This document shows, piece after piece, positions 5,946-6,202 of a stretch of 6,202 nt of DNA (the first letter of the stretch is position 1; every line of letters starts with the position of its first letter). The position numbers were made by a program, and so were the translations under genes. A model generated the notes under the pieces. The model made no database searches. It was not told the origin of the DNA and saw only the letters and a program-made list of their open reading frames with translations. This DNA comes from 13-2-20CM-68-14 sp051955535 (GTDB taxonomy: Bacteria; Actinomycetota; Thermoleophilia; Gaiellales; Gaiellaceae). The stretch is taken from NCBI GenBank assembly GCA_051955535.1, contig JBQCGP010000045.1, forward strand, positions 1 to 6,202, read 5' to 3'.

Positions 5946-6202
5946 TCACCGCGTGCCTACCCCGGTGCCTACCTCGGATCTCGCTGAAAGTGACAACAAG
6001 TGCAGCGCTTCTCTCTGCGCTGGCCGCGTCAGGCGCCGAGCTCGTCCATTGCTCCGAGCACCGCCGTTCCGGTCTGAGATGCGAAACCAAGTCTTCCCGT
6101 CGGCGCTCGGCTCCTGGGAGTGGACGAGCACGCCGGCGTCGAGTAGCGGTTTGAGCGTGGGCGGTCGAGGGTCGAGCCCTTGGAGAATCCAGCGACCCGC
6201 GA
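5946..6202 (-). CDS. Possible 3' end of an unknown gene entering from the right edge (partial)
   Basis: A minus-strand frame is open from the window edge to a TGA at 5946-5948, at least 85 codons with the start outside. The first 40 or so residues look like a real protein (RWILQGLDPRPPTLKPLL and then AGVLVHSQEPSADGKTWFRI), with roughly three quarters of third codon positions G or C. After about 6060 the frame becomes Arg/Ser-rich and less convincing, while the frame one base away reads VLGAMDELGA and stops at 6029. So the true end may be at 6029, with a one-base frameshift (mutation or sequencing error), or the gene may simply end at 5946. I do not recognise a family. Confidence 0.3.
   Translation of the reverse strand, partial: AGRWILQGLDPRPPTLKPLLDAGVLVHSQEPSADGKTWFRISDRNGGARSNGRARRLTRPAQREALHLLSLSARSEVGTGVGTR
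5953..5976. repeat. Tandem 12-bp direct repeat, two copies
   Basis: GTGCCTACCCCG (5953-5964) is followed directly by GTGCCTACCTCG (5965-5976), 11 of 12 bases the same. It lies 80 bases after the tRNA in otherwise non-coding sequence. Two copies only; function unknown. Confidence 0.6.
6003..6022. repeat. Six-base-pair hairpin with pyrimidine loop
   Basis: CAGCGC (6003-6008) and GCGCTG (6017-6022) pair perfectly around the loop TTCTCTCT. It lies just beyond (minus-strand direction) the alternative stop at 6029, so it could terminate the gene coming from the right. No T-run directly follows on either strand, and a chance origin in GC-rich DNA is possible. Confidence 0.3.

Noticed and set aside
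6160..6190. GGTCGAGGGTCGAGCCC resembling a tRNA T arm, considered as an att-like copy of the tRNA end
   Set aside because: It does not match the tRNA-Asn 3' end beyond a few bases and has no matching acceptor sequence; chance GC-rich similarity is enough.

Overview
The window is high-GC DNA whose gene content and order point to an actinobacterium. The strongest argument is a dGTPase gene (dgt) fused head-to-tail with a DnaG primase gene, an arrangement I know from Actinomycetota. A deep-branching class such as Thermoleophilia is my guess only. Most starts lack a clear Shine-Dalgarno sequence, and several sit just behind a -10-like hexamer, which fits a lineage with frequent leaderless transcripts.

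Left (1-261): the last bases of a 23S rRNA gene, a short spacer, a complete 5S rRNA gene, and a perfect 13-bp inverted repeat that probably ends the rRNA operon. Next (347-2137, minus strand), converging on the rRNA operon, are three tightly packed genes. In transcription order they are a histidine-phosphatase (phosphoglycerate mutase-like) enzyme, an unrecognised 82-residue protein, and a membrane M48 (HtpX-type) metalloprotease. The spacing suggests one operon running 2137 to 347.

Middle (2138-3135): the phosphatase and a plus-strand short-chain dehydrogenase (SDR) gene diverge from only 31 bp. The SDR gene is followed by a 184-bp gap that holds two GC-rich hairpins and a candidate promoter for dgt.

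Right (3136-5873, plus strand): an HD-domain dGTPase gene whose stop codon directly abuts the GTG start of dnaG, then a tRNA-Asn(GUU) gene with its own -10-like box. The dGTPase adjusts the dNTP pool and DnaG makes replication primers, so this is a DNA-replication housekeeping unit. The last 329 bp after the tRNA hold no convincing complete gene. A minus-strand reading frame enters from the right edge and may be the end of a neighbouring gene, possibly frameshifted.

Most of the window looks like ordinary core genome. I do not see an undescribed defence or mobile system here. The items most worth a second look are the small operon protein, the hairpin ahead of dgt, the altered primase TOPRIM motif and the tRNA-flanking tail.
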